Below are positions 63,290-64,000 of a stretch of 64,000 bases of DNA, piece by piece. The stretch's first letter is position 1, and each line of letters opens with the position of its first letter. Both the position numbers and the translations under genes were made by a program. The stretch lies in the NCBI GenBank assembly GCA_963831385.1, contig CAWHPW010000021.1:81704-145703 (forward strand), given 5' to 3'. Below the pieces are notes generated by a model. It saw only the letters and a program-made list of their open reading frames with translations, was not told the origin of the DNA and did no database searches. Origin of the DNA: JACVRX01 sp963831385. GTDB taxonomy: Bacteria; Actinomycetota; Actinomycetes; Jiangellales; Jiangellaceae.

Positions 63290-64000
63290 TCAAGTGGTGA
63301 AAATGGCTTCGGGCAGGAACGCCGACACCAGGAAGCTGGGTACGTCGACTAGCTGGCTTACTTTGAGATCGACGGCAACGCTGCAGATCGCGTAGGCCTG
63401 CTGACGACCAAATCCGCGATCGCCCAGGTGGTCGATCATGTTCAACAGGGCGTTGCGTGCAGCCAGGGTGGCGTCCTCAGCGTGTACTTCGCCTTCCCTG
63501 CTCACCGACATGCCCGTCGTGGCGTAAAAATGTTGTGGCGCCGCGTACTCAGGTGCGACCCAATAGTCGGTCCGGGAGAACCGCGGATCCCGGATGCCCT
63601 GCTCTCGAGCCTTGCCGGAGTGCACTGCGAAGCGCACCCGCAGGGTCGCGTTCATCTCGATCGCTGTGCCGCACGTCTCGCAGTCGCCCTGGGCGAAGTG
63701 GGCGTCGCCTGCGGAGAACAGGGCACCGGGTGTATCCACCGGAATGAACAGTCGTGTCCCGGCTCCAAGCTGTTTGATGTCGACGTTGCCGGCCTGCTCC
63801 CTCGGCGGGATCGTGCGCAGCGCCTCCGCGGCGATCCGAGGATCCGACGGCACCGCACATACCGGGGAAGGCGGGAGGGCGAAGCCGCCACGGTCCAACG
63901 ACGCTTGCTCGCGGGCCGTGATCCGCCGCAGCGCGTCGTGTCCTGGGGACAGCCCGATCGTTCCCATGAACGGCGCGGCCGGAACGCGTATGCCGTTCAA
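63290..64000 (-). CDS. Acetamidase/formamidase family protein (5' end beyond window)
   Basis: This is the C-terminal 236 residues of a FmdA/AmdA-type amidase that hydrolyses formamide or acetamide to ammonia and the acid. Conserved parts are APFMGTIGLSPG, IPPREQAGNVDIKQLGAGTR, LFIPVDTPGALFSAGDAHFA followed by QGDCETCGTAIEMN, and the late GFGRQQAYAICSVAVDLKVS. The frame is intact and runs off the right edge, so the start is not seen. It ends 18 nt before the VOC gene start. Confidence 0.9.
   Translation of the reverse strand: MNGIRVPAAPFMGTIGLSPGHDALRRITAREQASLDRGGFALPPSPVCAVPSDPRIAAEALRTIPPREQAGNVDIKQLGAGTRLFIPVDTPGALFSAGDAHFAQGDCETCGTAIEMNATLRVRFAVHSGKAREQGIRDPRFSRTDYWVAPEYAAPQHFYATTGMSVSREGEVHAEDATLAARNALLNMIDHLGDRGFGRQQAYAICSVAVDLKVSQLVDVPSFLVSAFLPEAIFTT

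Overview
The window is high-GC actinobacterial DNA. It carries a BldC-type regulator, F420-type oxidoreductases, a Streptomyces-like valine dehydrogenase, many GTG starts and tightly overlapping (ATGA/GTGA) operons. An actinomycete is clear, but I cannot name the genus. Many genes are split by single-base insertions or deletions, most densely at 11.7-16.7 kb. I treat these mainly as consensus errors and annotate the whole gene with its breaks.

Layout. 0-6.8 kb: valine dehydrogenase, bldC, then an operon for a DUF4129 membrane protein, a MoxR ATPase and a DUF58 protein, followed by a YjbR-like protein and a small membrane protein. 6.9-25 kb: a purine/ureide catabolism regulon. On the minus strand lie malate synthase, a DUF6986-type aldolase-like protein, hydroxypyruvate isomerase, tartronate semialdehyde reductase, glyoxylate carboligase, allantoinase, glycerate kinase and allantoicase. 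On the plus strand lie an IclR regulator, HIU hydrolase, urate oxidase, three xanthine dehydrogenase subunits, an 8-oxoguanine/guanine deaminase and OHCU decarboxylase. Together they take guanine and xanthine to urate, allantoin and allantoate, then take glyoxylate to glycerate and malate. Palindromic operators resembling TTCCGyATGaCGGAA lie in pairs 21 bp apart at three promoters of this regulon, and a single one spans the iclR start codon.

25-26.7 kb: a VOC protein and a secreted beta-propeller. 26.8-58.7 kb: a genomic island bounded by a 45-bp direct repeat. The right copy is the 3' half of a tRNA-Phe(GAA) gene and the left copy lies at 26.8 kb. The right end carries a tyrosine integrase, small phage-type proteins, a P4-family primase/helicase, an HNH endonuclease and a small terminase subunit. 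No large terminase or capsid gene is recognisable, which is the layout of a phage satellite. A 20-bp perfect inverted repeat beside the primase stop is a candidate origin. The rest of the island is cargo: VOC proteins, two dihydrofolate-reductase-like proteins, RecQ with a phosphoribosyltransferase tail, a truncated globin with an unusual tail, a multicopper oxidase lacking its last domain, ArsR/SRPBCC, F420 enzymes, a PhoX-like phosphatase, PadR plus a DrrAB-type exporter, and MocR/cysteine dioxygenase. It also holds repeated small-protein families and gene debris, including a second, partial terS.

58.7-64 kb: chromosome again, with CopD-CtaG, CopC and associated membrane proteins, a YjbR-like protein, a VOC protein and the 3' part of an acetamidase/formamidase gene.
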